64,000 nt of DNA from the NCBI GenBank assembly GCA_045597845.1, contig JAZLKZ010000121.1:1-64000 (forward strand), read 5' to 3'. The notes beneath the pieces were generated by a model. The model was not told the origin of the DNA. It saw only the letters and a list, made by a program, of their open reading frames with translations, and searched no databases. The stretch is from Colimorpha sp045597845 (GTDB taxonomy: Bacteria; Bacteroidota; Bacteroidia; Bacteroidales; P3). A program made the position numbers and the translations under genes. Every line of letters starts with the position of its first letter. Within the stretch, counting starts at the first letter, position 1. Positions 25,370-32,553 of this stretch are shown here, piece after piece.

Positions 25370-25525
25370 ATGGGACGTACAAAATTGAAATTTGATTATT
25401 TAATTGAATATACAAACGTAATTGAGTTGTTTTCGGATAGATTTTCACTTCGTAGAGTACGGAGCAGAACCGGGAGAGCAATCAACACTTTAAGAAAGTT
25501 AAGGAGAATGTTCCCTCCGGATTGA
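25370..25525 (+). CDS. Small basic protein, 51 aa
   Basis: ATG 25370 preceded by a purine-rich AGAAAGGATAATAAT ribosome-binding region. It reads MGRTKLKFDYLIEYTNVIEL, then an arginine-rich C-terminus (FSLRRVRSRTGRAINTLRKL). A strong terminator follows at 25586. Family not recognised. With its basic half it could bind nucleic acid. It is the first gene of cassette 2-3, ahead of the XRE operon. Confidence 0.5.
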   Translation: MGRTKLKFDYLIEYTNVIELFSDRFSLRRVRSRTGRAINTLRKLRRMFPPD

Positions 25526-25585
25526 ACGATAGAACACACTGCTAACCTCCTGTAGATTAATCACATTAGGTATTATTTTACGACC

Positions 25586-25622
25586 GAATCCCAGTGAGCA
25601 ACTCACTGGGATTCTTTTTTTT
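25586..25622 (+). terminator. Strong rho-independent terminator
   Basis: 13-bp perfect stem GAATCCCAGTGAG / CTCACTGGGATTC with a 3-base loop and T-run. It isolates the 51-aa gene from the XRE operon that follows. Confidence 0.85.
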
Positions 25623-25629
25623 ATGACGG

Positions 25630-25681
25630 TTGTATACAATAATTCAAAAACAATTACGTTATATACAATGTTCTTATCTTG
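25630..25681 (+). promoter_or_regulatory. Operator-like palindromes and -7 box for the second XRE operon
   Basis: TTGTATACAA (perfect palindrome, 25630-25639) and TTATATACAA (25659-25668) lie 29 bp apart, just before TATCTTG (25675-25681), a -7-like box 31 bp from the start codon at 25713. A natural arrangement for autorepression by the XRE protein. Confidence 0.5.
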
Positions 25682-25712
25682 AAGTTACAAAAAGTTTAAC
25701 CCAAAGTTAAAT

Positions 25713-25916
25713 ATGGACGATTTGAATAGAATAAAAGTGGTTCTTGTTGAGAAAAAGAGAACAAGTAAATGGTTGGCAGAGCAGTTGGGAAAATCTGCTT
25801 GCTCTGTCAGCAAGTGGTGTCAGAACACTGTACAACCGGACTTGCAGACACTCGAAAGCATATCGAAGTTGTTGGACGTAGATATTCGGGATTTGATAGT
25901 GAGTACCAAAAAATAG
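25713..25916 (+). CDS. XRE-family regulator at the head of the second defence operon
   Basis: 67 aa, one HTH_3 domain (TSKWLAEQLGKSACSVSKWC, LESISKLLDVDIRDLI). Closely similar to the regulator at 21026-21247, with identical spacing of the shared NRIKVVLVE, WLAEQ and LDVD blocks. 117 bp upstream of the next gene in the same direction. Probably controls expression of the three genes behind it, as a small regulator does in restriction-modification operons. Confidence 0.88.
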   Translation: MDDLNRIKVVLVEKKRTSKWLAEQLGKSACSVSKWCQNTVQPDLQTLESISKLLDVDIRDLIVSTKK

Positions 25917-26033
25917 CGATTATTTTTTTGATTACTATCCTGTTTGGGATATCACGTTTGTCAATATCCTTTTTGCTGATTTTAAGAATGATATTATTAT
26001 CAATCAATAAAAATATGTTTTGCATAAAATAAA

Positions 26034-26765
26034 ATGGAACGGCTAAAAGATAAATTATTTAATGGGTTCTCTTTTGAAGTGATTGGAGAGAATTCCAGAG
26101 ACGAATATGGAACGAAGAAATACTTTTTATTTCTTCGTATTAAAAACCACAATGATAAGAGAAAAAAAATACAAATTGACCTGAAATACATTTCTTCAGA
26201 GTTCGGATATAAGCGTGCTTCTGGTTATGAACCATCTACATTTGGCTATCCTTGGGCTGGTTATATTCCTGACAACACTTTTGTTGATTTACAAATTGAG
26301 TTTCGTGATTATATTACTTCTGGTTGTGATGACGATCGGATAGAAATGGAAATTAACGAAGGAAAGTTTGCTTCGTTGAAGTTATTAAGGGAAAAGGGTG
26401 AATGGATGGTAGTGGAATCAAAAGGAAGAAGCAATTACAATAAAATACTAAAAAGCAAAATAGAACATCTTGAGGCTCTTGAAGAACAGTGTGGATTAAC
26501 TCTTCAGAATTTTTCAGTACAAGTAAAAAATGAAAATAATATAGACGTATATTGTGAGGTTCTCTTATTACCTGAGAAAAAGTCCAGAATAGAATTCGCC
26601 ATAAAGTTGGCTATTTATGATAGCGACAATAATATTGTTTATACTGATTGCGAATCAAGATTAGATGATGAATTCAAAGGATTTGAAGTATTGCATTTTG
26701 GTACCATAGAAATGGATATTACAGTTGATGAAATTAGTAAAATACTAATCTACCCCGTATGGTAA
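26034..26765 (+). CDS. Unknown protein of the second defence operon, 243 aa
   Basis: Starts MERLKDKLFNGFSFEVIGEN. Predicted strand-rich in two halves (residues 10-115 and 155-243) that could be two related beta-sandwich domains, linked by a helical segment with KSKIEHLEALEEQC. Each half has an FxV or FLF strand followed by charged loops. No family recognised. Its stop overlaps the ATG of the GHKL ATPase gene (ATGGTAA), so the two products are probably made in a fixed ratio and may interact. Confidence 0.7.
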   Translation: MERLKDKLFNGFSFEVIGENSRDEYGTKKYFLFLRIKNHNDKRKKIQIDLKYISSEFGYKRASGYEPSTFGYPWAGYIPDNTFVDLQIEFRDYITSGCDDDRIEMEINEGKFASLKLLREKGEWMVVESKGRSNYNKILKSKIEHLEALEEQCGLTLQNFSVQVKNENNIDVYCEVLLLPEKKSRIEFAIKLAIYDSDNNIVYTDCESRLDDEFKGFEVLHFGTIEMDITVDEISKILIYPVW

Positions 26766-28798
26766 ATAATGATTTATTGACATTGAGGGAGACCTTAATC
26801 ACTGAAGCAAAAAACTCTCCGATGCTTTTGTCGGATTTGGCTGGTCTAGAAATATATGTTTCTGAAAGTTATGACAATCGCTCTTTTGTTGAACTATTAC
26901 AAAATGCAGATGATGCAAAGGCGACACGTTTTTCTGTAAAACGTTGTGGCGATTACTTGCTCGTTGCTAATAACGGGCGTCCATTTAATAAAATGGATTT
27001 GGAAAGTCTTTGCCGAAGTGCTTCATCCAACAAAGATCGTGGAACGTCCATTGGTTATCGTGGTATCGGATTTAAATCGGTTGTTGGTATTGCAAAGGAG
27101 GTGCACCTTGTTAGTGGGGATTTTGAAATCACATTTTCAAAAGACCAGACTAAACAGATTATCCCACAAGCCTCAAAAGTCCCTCTCATCAGAATCCCTC
27201 ACAATTTGGACCGGTCTGTCAAAAACCTATTGGTAAATGAAATAAAAACATTACAAGACGAGGGGTATAAAACGATATTCATCTTTTCGGGCTTAATTGC
27301 TAACAAAATAGACGAAGAATACACGTCTTTTACTAGTACAACTATTTTGTTTTTGAATAATATTCAAGCCATAGAGATTCATTTAAACAAAAAGATCACG
27401 GCAAGCATAACTGTACTTGAGGAGAACAATAGAGGACGTGTTTTGAGGGTATCAACAACTGATGCCATATCTAATTGGCTTGTATGTTCTAGTTCAAATT
27501 GTAGTATTGCTTTTTCCATTGAGAATAATAGGGTCGTGAGACTCCCTGAAAATGAAGCCACTATTCATTCATTTTTGCCCACAGAAGACAGTTGCGGGTT
27601 GGGAGTTGTGGTGAATGGTGATTTCAGTACGGACCCATCTCGACGACATTTGATAATGGATGACAATACTCAAAAGGTCATTTCAAGTCTCTCCAACTTA
27701 TTTGCTTTCCTATGGAAAGATGCTTTAGAGAGACAAGATAAGAATATTCTTGATGCATTGATGCCATATTTTGACCTGAAACTGATTCAATTTATGAAAC
27801 AATCTTTTGAGAAGGAATTTGCCATAAGAATTAAAGAATCATTTGGCAAAAGACTATCATATTTAAAATTAGCACCATCTTGGTTGAACACAGGGGATTA
27901 CGCTAAAATAATGGCAGCTTCTAAATTCCCATATATAACTCCAGAATGCAGTGAAGTTTATGGATTGAATATTTTTCTTAAATTTTTAGGATGCAAAACT
28001 CAGGATATTGGCACACTATTGTCAATAGTAAGCAAAGCGGAGATATCCGTTTTAGGGTATGCTCAATTGGTTGCGGCAGGAATAAAAGAGTTGTTGATGA
28101 ATCATCATATGGAATCCCTAATTAATACGAATTTAGTGGTTTCTAATGGGAACTTGTATTCTCTCAAAACAATAAACGAAAAAAGAAAGAAAATAGATGA
28201 GAGTTTCGTTCAGCTACTGAATGACAATGGCGTTTCCAAAAACGACATTAGATGGTTCCTCAAAAAAATGAAACTGACCGACATAGACAATATTCAATTT
28301 TCTGATGAAGATAAAGGGGGGCATAATAACAGAGTAGATGGAGATACAGCAGAAAACACATCAATTGTTTCTCGGTGGTATGATAATGCAGTCAACTCAA
28401 AGCAAATTGTGAATAACGAAGGAATCCAAAGATGGAGAAGTGCAGAAGAAAACGCACTAGTTGCATTGAATGCACATGGATTTCGTCTAAAAGATGTAAG
28501 TAAGCAAAATATAGGATACGATTTGGAGGGATATGACCCAAATGGAAATAATATCTGTATTGAAGTGAAATCCATTGACTATGTCGGGCAAAAATTCAGA
28601 ATGACAAACAATGAATTCGCTGCTGCTCAGTTTAAGCAAAACATTTATTATATTGCTCTTGTTTTTCAAAATAAGGAAACATTAAAAATTAGTTTAATAA
28701 AAGACCCGGTTAATTGTCTTGACTTGACAAGGCAATGTGTTCAATGGGTATGGGAATGTTCTGATTACGAATTTAAACCAATGTCATTCGGGTTATAA
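26759..28798 (+). CDS. GHKL ATPase (sacsin/Hsp90-like) with C-terminal DUF3883 domain
   Basis: 679 aa. The N-terminal ATP-binding fold is shown by FVELLQNADDAKATRFSV near residue 42 (N-box), VANNGRPFNKMDLESLC near 65-80, and SIGYRGIGFKSVVGIAKEV near 95-110 (the GxGxxS-like lid). This is the sacsin/Hsp90-type Bergerat fold. The C-terminus has a DUF3883 domain, GYDLEGYDPNGNNICIEVKS near 585-605, then MTNNEFAAAQ, with the D and E-V-K spacing of a PD-(D/E)xK-type nuclease. Proteins of this build occur in restriction and phage-defence loci. Function here is inferred: an ATP-driven sensor coupled to a nuclease. Confidence 0.85.
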   Translation: MVNNDLLTLRETLITEAKNSPMLLSDLAGLEIYVSESYDNRSFVELLQNADDAKATRFSVKRCGDYLLVANNGRPFNKMDLESLCRSASSNKDRGTSIGYRGIGFKSVVGIAKEVHLVSGDFEITFSKDQTKQIIPQASKVPLIRIPHNLDRSVKNLLVNEIKTLQDEGYKTIFIFSGLIANKIDEEYTSFTSTTILFLNNIQAIEIHLNKKITASITVLEENNRGRVLRVSTTDAISNWLVCSSSNCSIAFSIENNRVVRLPENEATIHSFLPTEDSCGLGVVVNGDFSTDPSRRHLIMDDNTQKVISSLSNLFAFLWKDALERQDKNILDALMPYFDLKLIQFMKQSFEKEFAIRIKESFGKRLSYLKLAPSWLNTGDYAKIMAASKFPYITPECSEVYGLNIFLKFLGCKTQDIGTLLSIVSKAEISVLGYAQLVAAGIKELLMNHHMESLINTNLVVSNGNLYSLKTINEKRKKIDESFVQLLNDNGVSKNDIRWFLKKMKLTDIDNIQFSDEDKGGHNNRVDGDTAENTSIVSRWYDNAVNSKQIVNNEGIQRWRSAEENALVALNAHGFRLKDVSKQNIGYDLEGYDPNGNNICIEVKSIDYVGQKFRMTNNEFAAAQFKQNIYYIALVFQNKETLKISLIKDPVNCLDLTRQCVQWVWECSDYEFKPMSFGL

Positions 28799-28885
28799 AT
28801 ATCCAAACATTGGTGATGTGCATAGTACCCACCCACATCAATAATCTCTAATATCAAACTAAATCCTTGCCTTTAAAGACAGACG

Positions 28886-30163
28886 ATGATTAATACCATA
28901 TCGGAACTTTTGAAAGAATTTGTTGAGGCAGAAAAGCAGATTCTAAATAAACATAACATTAAACATTGCCCTACTATTGGTAAAATGTATGAGGGTTTAA
29001 CCGAAGCTGTTTTAGACAGTTCTATTCCTGAGGGATTTAATCTTACCGTCTCAACACAGAGTTTCATTCTCGGATGTGACACTGAATTCGATGTCATTTT
29101 ATCAGAAGGAGAAGGCGAATTAATCCCATACACAAATAGTTTTAGATTCAAACCATCACAAGTAATTGCTATTATTCAAGTAAAAAAGACGCTTTCTGGT
29201 AGAGAAATAGCAAGTAGTTATAGTAATTTATTACAAGTGGCTGATGTGTGTCAAAAGGACATCCAGCCAGTAGAGGCATTTTTGTTCAATGATTCTTTTA
29301 GGCATATTTGCCATAAAGAGGTATCAGCGTACGACAAAGGTGTGCTAAACAAACAAGAAGAGGCGATATACCATTCTCTTATGATGGATAGTTTTTTCCC
29401 TTTACGTATTGTCCTTGGATATAATGGATATAAAACAGAACTGGGAGTACGAAATAGTTTTGCTGACTTCTTGGAAAGCAGTATTTATCCCACACCTATC
29501 AAAGGCTTTTCGCCAACCTCATTTCCTAATTTAGTAATTAGCGACAACTTCTCACTAATAAAACTAACAGGATGCCCTTATTTCGTTCCTCTAGGGGACT
29601 TAAAAGCAGGGTGGTGGGAAATAATGGCATCCAGCCATTATAATCCCTGGTTCATTTTCCTTGAGATGTTATGGACGAAATTATCATACAGGTTCCATAT
29701 TATTCTTGAGGGTTTATTTGAAGAAGACCTTTTAACAGAACCTCATTCACCGTTTCTACGAGCAAAAATACATTTTAATGAAATAGAGGAGGCTGATGGT
29801 TGGGAGTATGAGTATTCTGTATTGAGCGAAAAAAAACTTTCAACTAACAACAGAATGCAAGAATGGGAACCTTTAGTTGTTGATACAATACAAGCAACAA
29901 TACTTTTGACATTAAATCAGCATAGTATAGACATTTATAATGCCTCCGAATTGGAGGTCTTCGTTAAAAAAAATGGATATCCATCTTTGTTGTCCATAAT
30001 TACGTATCTTGAAAAAAAAGGTTTTGTGACCATTGAGGGAAACGAAGCAAGTCTCCTCGTAAAGCAATTGGACCTTGTGGCTTCTCGTGATGGAAAAATG
30101 TATGCATTTGATGGTTCTAACGATAAAATGTGCCAATGGTTTATAAAAACAAATAAAAAATAA
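28886..30163 (+). CDS. DUF6602-like putative nuclease, 425 aa
   Basis: Residues about 30-115 match the DUF6602 pattern: GKMYEGLTEAVLDSSIPEGF, then GCDTEFDVILSEGEG, then VIAIIQVKKTLSGREI. The D in EFDVIL and the Q-V-K (usually E-V-K) give a PD-(D/E)xK-like core in which the glutamate is replaced by glutamine. The middle has LKAGWWEIMASSHYNPWF and the C-terminus a winged-helix-like segment (SLLSIITYLEKKGFVTIEGN). 87 bp after the GHKL gene, same direction, last gene of the operon. Confidence 0.65.
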   Translation: MINTISELLKEFVEAEKQILNKHNIKHCPTIGKMYEGLTEAVLDSSIPEGFNLTVSTQSFILGCDTEFDVILSEGEGELIPYTNSFRFKPSQVIAIIQVKKTLSGREIASSYSNLLQVADVCQKDIQPVEAFLFNDSFRHICHKEVSAYDKGVLNKQEEAIYHSLMMDSFFPLRIVLGYNGYKTELGVRNSFADFLESSIYPTPIKGFSPTSFPNLVISDNFSLIKLTGCPYFVPLGDLKAGWWEIMASSHYNPWFIFLEMLWTKLSYRFHIILEGLFEEDLLTEPHSPFLRAKIHFNEIEEADGWEYEYSVLSEKKLSTNNRMQEWEPLVVDTIQATILLTLNQHSIDIYNASELEVFVKKNGYPSLLSIITYLEKKGFVTIEGNEASLLVKQLDLVASRDGKMYAFDGSNDKMCQWFIKTNKK

Positions 30164-30185
30164 TATCAAAAAGAATATATATCCT

Positions 30186-30321
30186 ATGTCCAAAATCCAC
30201 ATAATACCAGATGGGTTTAACCATGAACTCGAACTGCAGCTTGCCTACTCAATCAAGGCGGGTTTTCCCCTCACCTGCCGAGGACTACCAACACGAGACA
30301 TTGGATTTCAATAGAGACCAA
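30186..30321 (+). pseudogene. umuD: umuD fragment with frameshift and truncation
   Basis: ATG 30186 reads MSKIHIIPDGFNHELELQ, then YSIKAGFP; one base further the frame changes and continues SPAEDYQHETLDFNRDQ. AGFPSPAEDY is the processing-site region of UmuD, the LexA-like DNA polymerase V subunit. The shift lies in the C-run 30267-30270 (one extra C). After DFNRDQ the similarity stops: the rest of the protease domain is gone. So this is the first about 45 residues of a dead umuD, cut off where other DNA begins, just before tRNA-end repeat 3. Confidence 0.7.
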
Positions 30322-30531
30322 ACAATGGCTGTCATTGGGAAGTTACTAATGACAAGGAAAGATATGATAAATGATAGGATAATGGCTGTATAATGAGGAT
30401 TGTGTTTGATTCGCCTCCCTTGTCCATAAAATGGCCATATTTTTGACGTTTTATTGGATTTTGTTGTATTGTTTGAATGTATAAACAATTGCAAAATACG
30501 AAATTATAGACAATAGGGCTTAACAAGAAGT

Positions 30532-30560
30532 AATCAAGGCGTTCCTGTTCCGGGCACCAA
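30532..30560 (+). repeat. tRNA 3'-end repeat, copy 3 (candidate right attachment site)
   Basis: Core CCTGTTCCGGGCACCA at 30544-30559, preceded by AATCAAGGCGTT as in copy 2. It is the right-most copy and lies close to the change to backbone genes, so it is the best candidate for the right end (attR) of the whole island. Confidence 0.7.
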
Positions 30561-30561
30561 T

Positions 30562-30591
30562 AAAAAGAAGACCAGGAGGTCTTCTTTTTTT
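30562..30591 (+). terminator. Terminator hairpin after repeat copy 3
   Basis: AGAAGACC, loop AGGA, GGTCTTCT, then T6, with A/T pairs extending the stem. Same place relative to the repeat as in copies 1 and 2. Confidence 0.8.
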
Positions 30592-30614
30592 ATGCCTTCC
30601 TAAGTTCAACCCAC

Positions 30615-31304
30615 AAATGCAACTTTTACAGAAAAAGAGGAGCAGATAAGCCGAAGTTTGTTAAAATTCAAAAGAGAAACCTCCCACAAATGAAGATTTC
30701 CCTTTTGTTTTTAGGGGGAATGCTCATCTTTGCTTCCTTCCAAAAAGTAAAAGATACGAAGCATTTAACCGAGGCGCAAGGGTACACAATTTCCATGATG
30801 TACGGAAATGAATTCACGATAGCCCAGATTTCCAATACGATAGGGGTGTACAAAAGCACCATAAGCGTCACCATAAACGACCGAATGACAGGATTTTCAT
30901 GGTCAGAGTAGCTGGACGACAAGGAGGCTGACAGTGTCGCAGACGCCATCATTCGGATGCTGTTGCCGTTCAAGGGATATCTGCATACGCTCACCTTCGA
31001 CAACGGACGAGAGCTCGCCCACCTCGAGAAGGTGGCGGAGTCTTTGGGTATCAGCATATTCTTCGCGAAACCATATCACTCTTGGGAAAGAGGATCAAAT
31101 GAGAATACCAACGGACTTTATCGGCAATACATCCCGAAAGGTACTGATTTTCAAGTGCTGGACAGGGACCTGTTGCCTGCCGCCAGACTGATGCTTAATA
31201 CGCGCCCGAGAAAAAGACTGCAATTCCGATCGCCCATTCAAGAAACATTTCGTACATTTGCATCTGATAGTAATTTAGTAAATATTCTCAACAAAGTTGC
31301 ATTT
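30615..31304 (+). mobile_element. Decayed IS30-family insertion sequence
   Basis: Bounded by AAATGCAACTTT at 30615-30626 and its inverse AAAGTTGCATTT at 31293-31304. The transposase inside is interrupted and internally deleted, so the 690-bp remnant is shorter than a full IS30-family element (about 1 kb or more). No clear target duplication seen. Confidence 0.7.
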
Positions 31305-31319
31305 CTTATTGGAACTTAA
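30690..31319 (+). pseudogene. IS30-family transposase remnant
   Basis: The N-terminal HTH is recognisable: HLTEAQGYTISMMYGN, then ISNTIGVYKSTISVTINDR, ending at a stop at 30911. The C-terminal DDE part follows in a second frame from about 30912: LHTLTFDNGRELAHLEKVAE (second Asp), then YHSWERGSNENTNGLYRQYI (catalytic Glu) and NTRPRKRLQFRSP. The region between the HTH and the second Asp, including the first Asp, is lost, so it is inactive. It marks the junction of island and backbone. Confidence 0.85.
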
Positions 31320-31344
31320 GGGGAAAGGAATTCAGATATTTTTT

Positions 31345-31375
31345 TTTGTCATATCAAGAAAAAAAAGTATTTTTG
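31345..31375 (+). promoter_or_regulatory. Bacteroidetes-type promoter for the nucleotidyltransferase gene
   Basis: TTTG (31345-31348), 19-bp spacer, TATTTTTG (31368-31375): a full match to the TTTG/TAnnTTTG pattern. It leaves a leader of about 145 bases before the start codon at 31528. Confidence 0.7.
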
Positions 31376-31527
31376 CAAACTTATTATGTAGAGTGTAATT
31401 GTGGGTTTTGTTTTGTGTTGTAACTGATAATGAGGGAGATGATTGTGTTTTATCGTGTTTTGTCAAGGCCCTTGTAGTTGGGTGTTTAAGATTTTGTTTA
31501 TTAATAATACATCATACAAATTATAAA

Positions 31528-32502
31528 ATGGTTTTGTTATTCCCATTGTTAAGGGCATCGCTATTTGGCGAGTCTCTCCAGCCTGAGCAGTACAAGTCAT
31601 TGTCTGCAAAGGAGTGGGAGGACTTGTTTAAGGAGTCCGTGCGTCAGAATGTGGCAGCCATTGCATGGGATGGAGTCCAACGTTTACCCGACGAAGTCCA
31701 GCTTCCGGTTCCGGTTAAAATGTTTTGGATTTCAGAAAGCGAGAAAACCATTGAAGAGACATGGAGACGTAAGGCAATAGCCGAAGAATTGTTGAACGTT
31801 TTTAGTGACAAAGGTGTCAATGCGGCAATACTGAAAGGAGAGACCGTTGCTTGTTGCTACCCCAAACCCGAGTTGCGCTATTATAAAGATATTGATATCT
31901 ACCATGGCGAAGATTGGAAGAGGGCAAATGAGATTGTGCAGAACGAGTTGTCGGTGAAGTTGGACAAAAAATATCATCATCATATTGTCTATTCATACAA
32001 AGGCGAAAGGATTGAGAACCATTATCATCTCCTCAATCATTATAAATATCCATCGAATATCTTCTTCGAATCTTCCTTGCGGAAGCTTTTCCCAAGTCCA
32101 ACATTCGATGCCTTGTTCCTTTTGAGGCATATGGCGTGCCATTTTGCAGTGGAGAAGATATCGCTGAGACACCTTTGCGATTGGATGATGTTTGTGCGAG
32201 TGCATAAAGGCGATGTTGATTGGAATCTTGTGCAACAATACGTCGAACGTTATCATATGAAGTCGTTTGTGGCGACGTTGCATGGCATTTTGGAAAATGA
32301 GTTTCATTTCGACATTTCTTGGTATCCGTGTCAAGGTCAGTCCGGTCTCGAGAAAAGAATGATAAATGATATTTTCGCCCGACAGGCGGATAAGCAGCGG
32401 ATTCCAGACTTTTTTAAAAACTATTGGAAATTTAAAATAACTTTTAACGATCCTGTTTCGGTGGCATTGTTCTGTCGAGCACTTTCAAAGGTTACGCACT
32501 GA
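31528..32502 (+). CDS. Uncharacterised nucleotidyltransferase-family protein
   Basis: 324 aa from ATG 31528 (MVLLFPLLRASLFGE). A longer frame upstream lacks start signals and covers the promoter. AILKGETVACCYPKPELRYYKDIDIY is the nucleotidyltransferase core, with D-I-D as the metal pair, followed by HYHLLNHYKYP. This is the NTP_transf_5 type that in Bacteroidales is often near polysaccharide or exopolysaccharide genes. Here the neighbour is an OmpA gene and no glycan cluster is seen. The substrate is unknown. Confidence 0.75.
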   Translation: MVLLFPLLRASLFGESLQPEQYKSLSAKEWEDLFKESVRQNVAAIAWDGVQRLPDEVQLPVPVKMFWISESEKTIEETWRRKAIAEELLNVFSDKGVNAAILKGETVACCYPKPELRYYKDIDIYHGEDWKRANEIVQNELSVKLDKKYHHHIVYSYKGERIENHYHLLNHYKYPSNIFFESSLRKLFPSPTFDALFLLRHMACHFAVEKISLRHLCDWMMFVRVHKGDVDWNLVQQYVERYHMKSFVATLHGILENEFHFDISWYPCQGQSGLEKRMINDIFARQADKQRIPDFFKNYWKFKITFNDPVSVALFCRALSKVTH

Positions 32503-32553
32503 AAAATATAGAATCAATAAAATAATAAGAATATTAACTTAATCACAACAAAC

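Noticed and set aside
25299..25481. 60-aa minus-strand ORF
   Set aside because: Antisense of the better-supported 51-aa plus-strand gene with ribosome-binding site and terminator.
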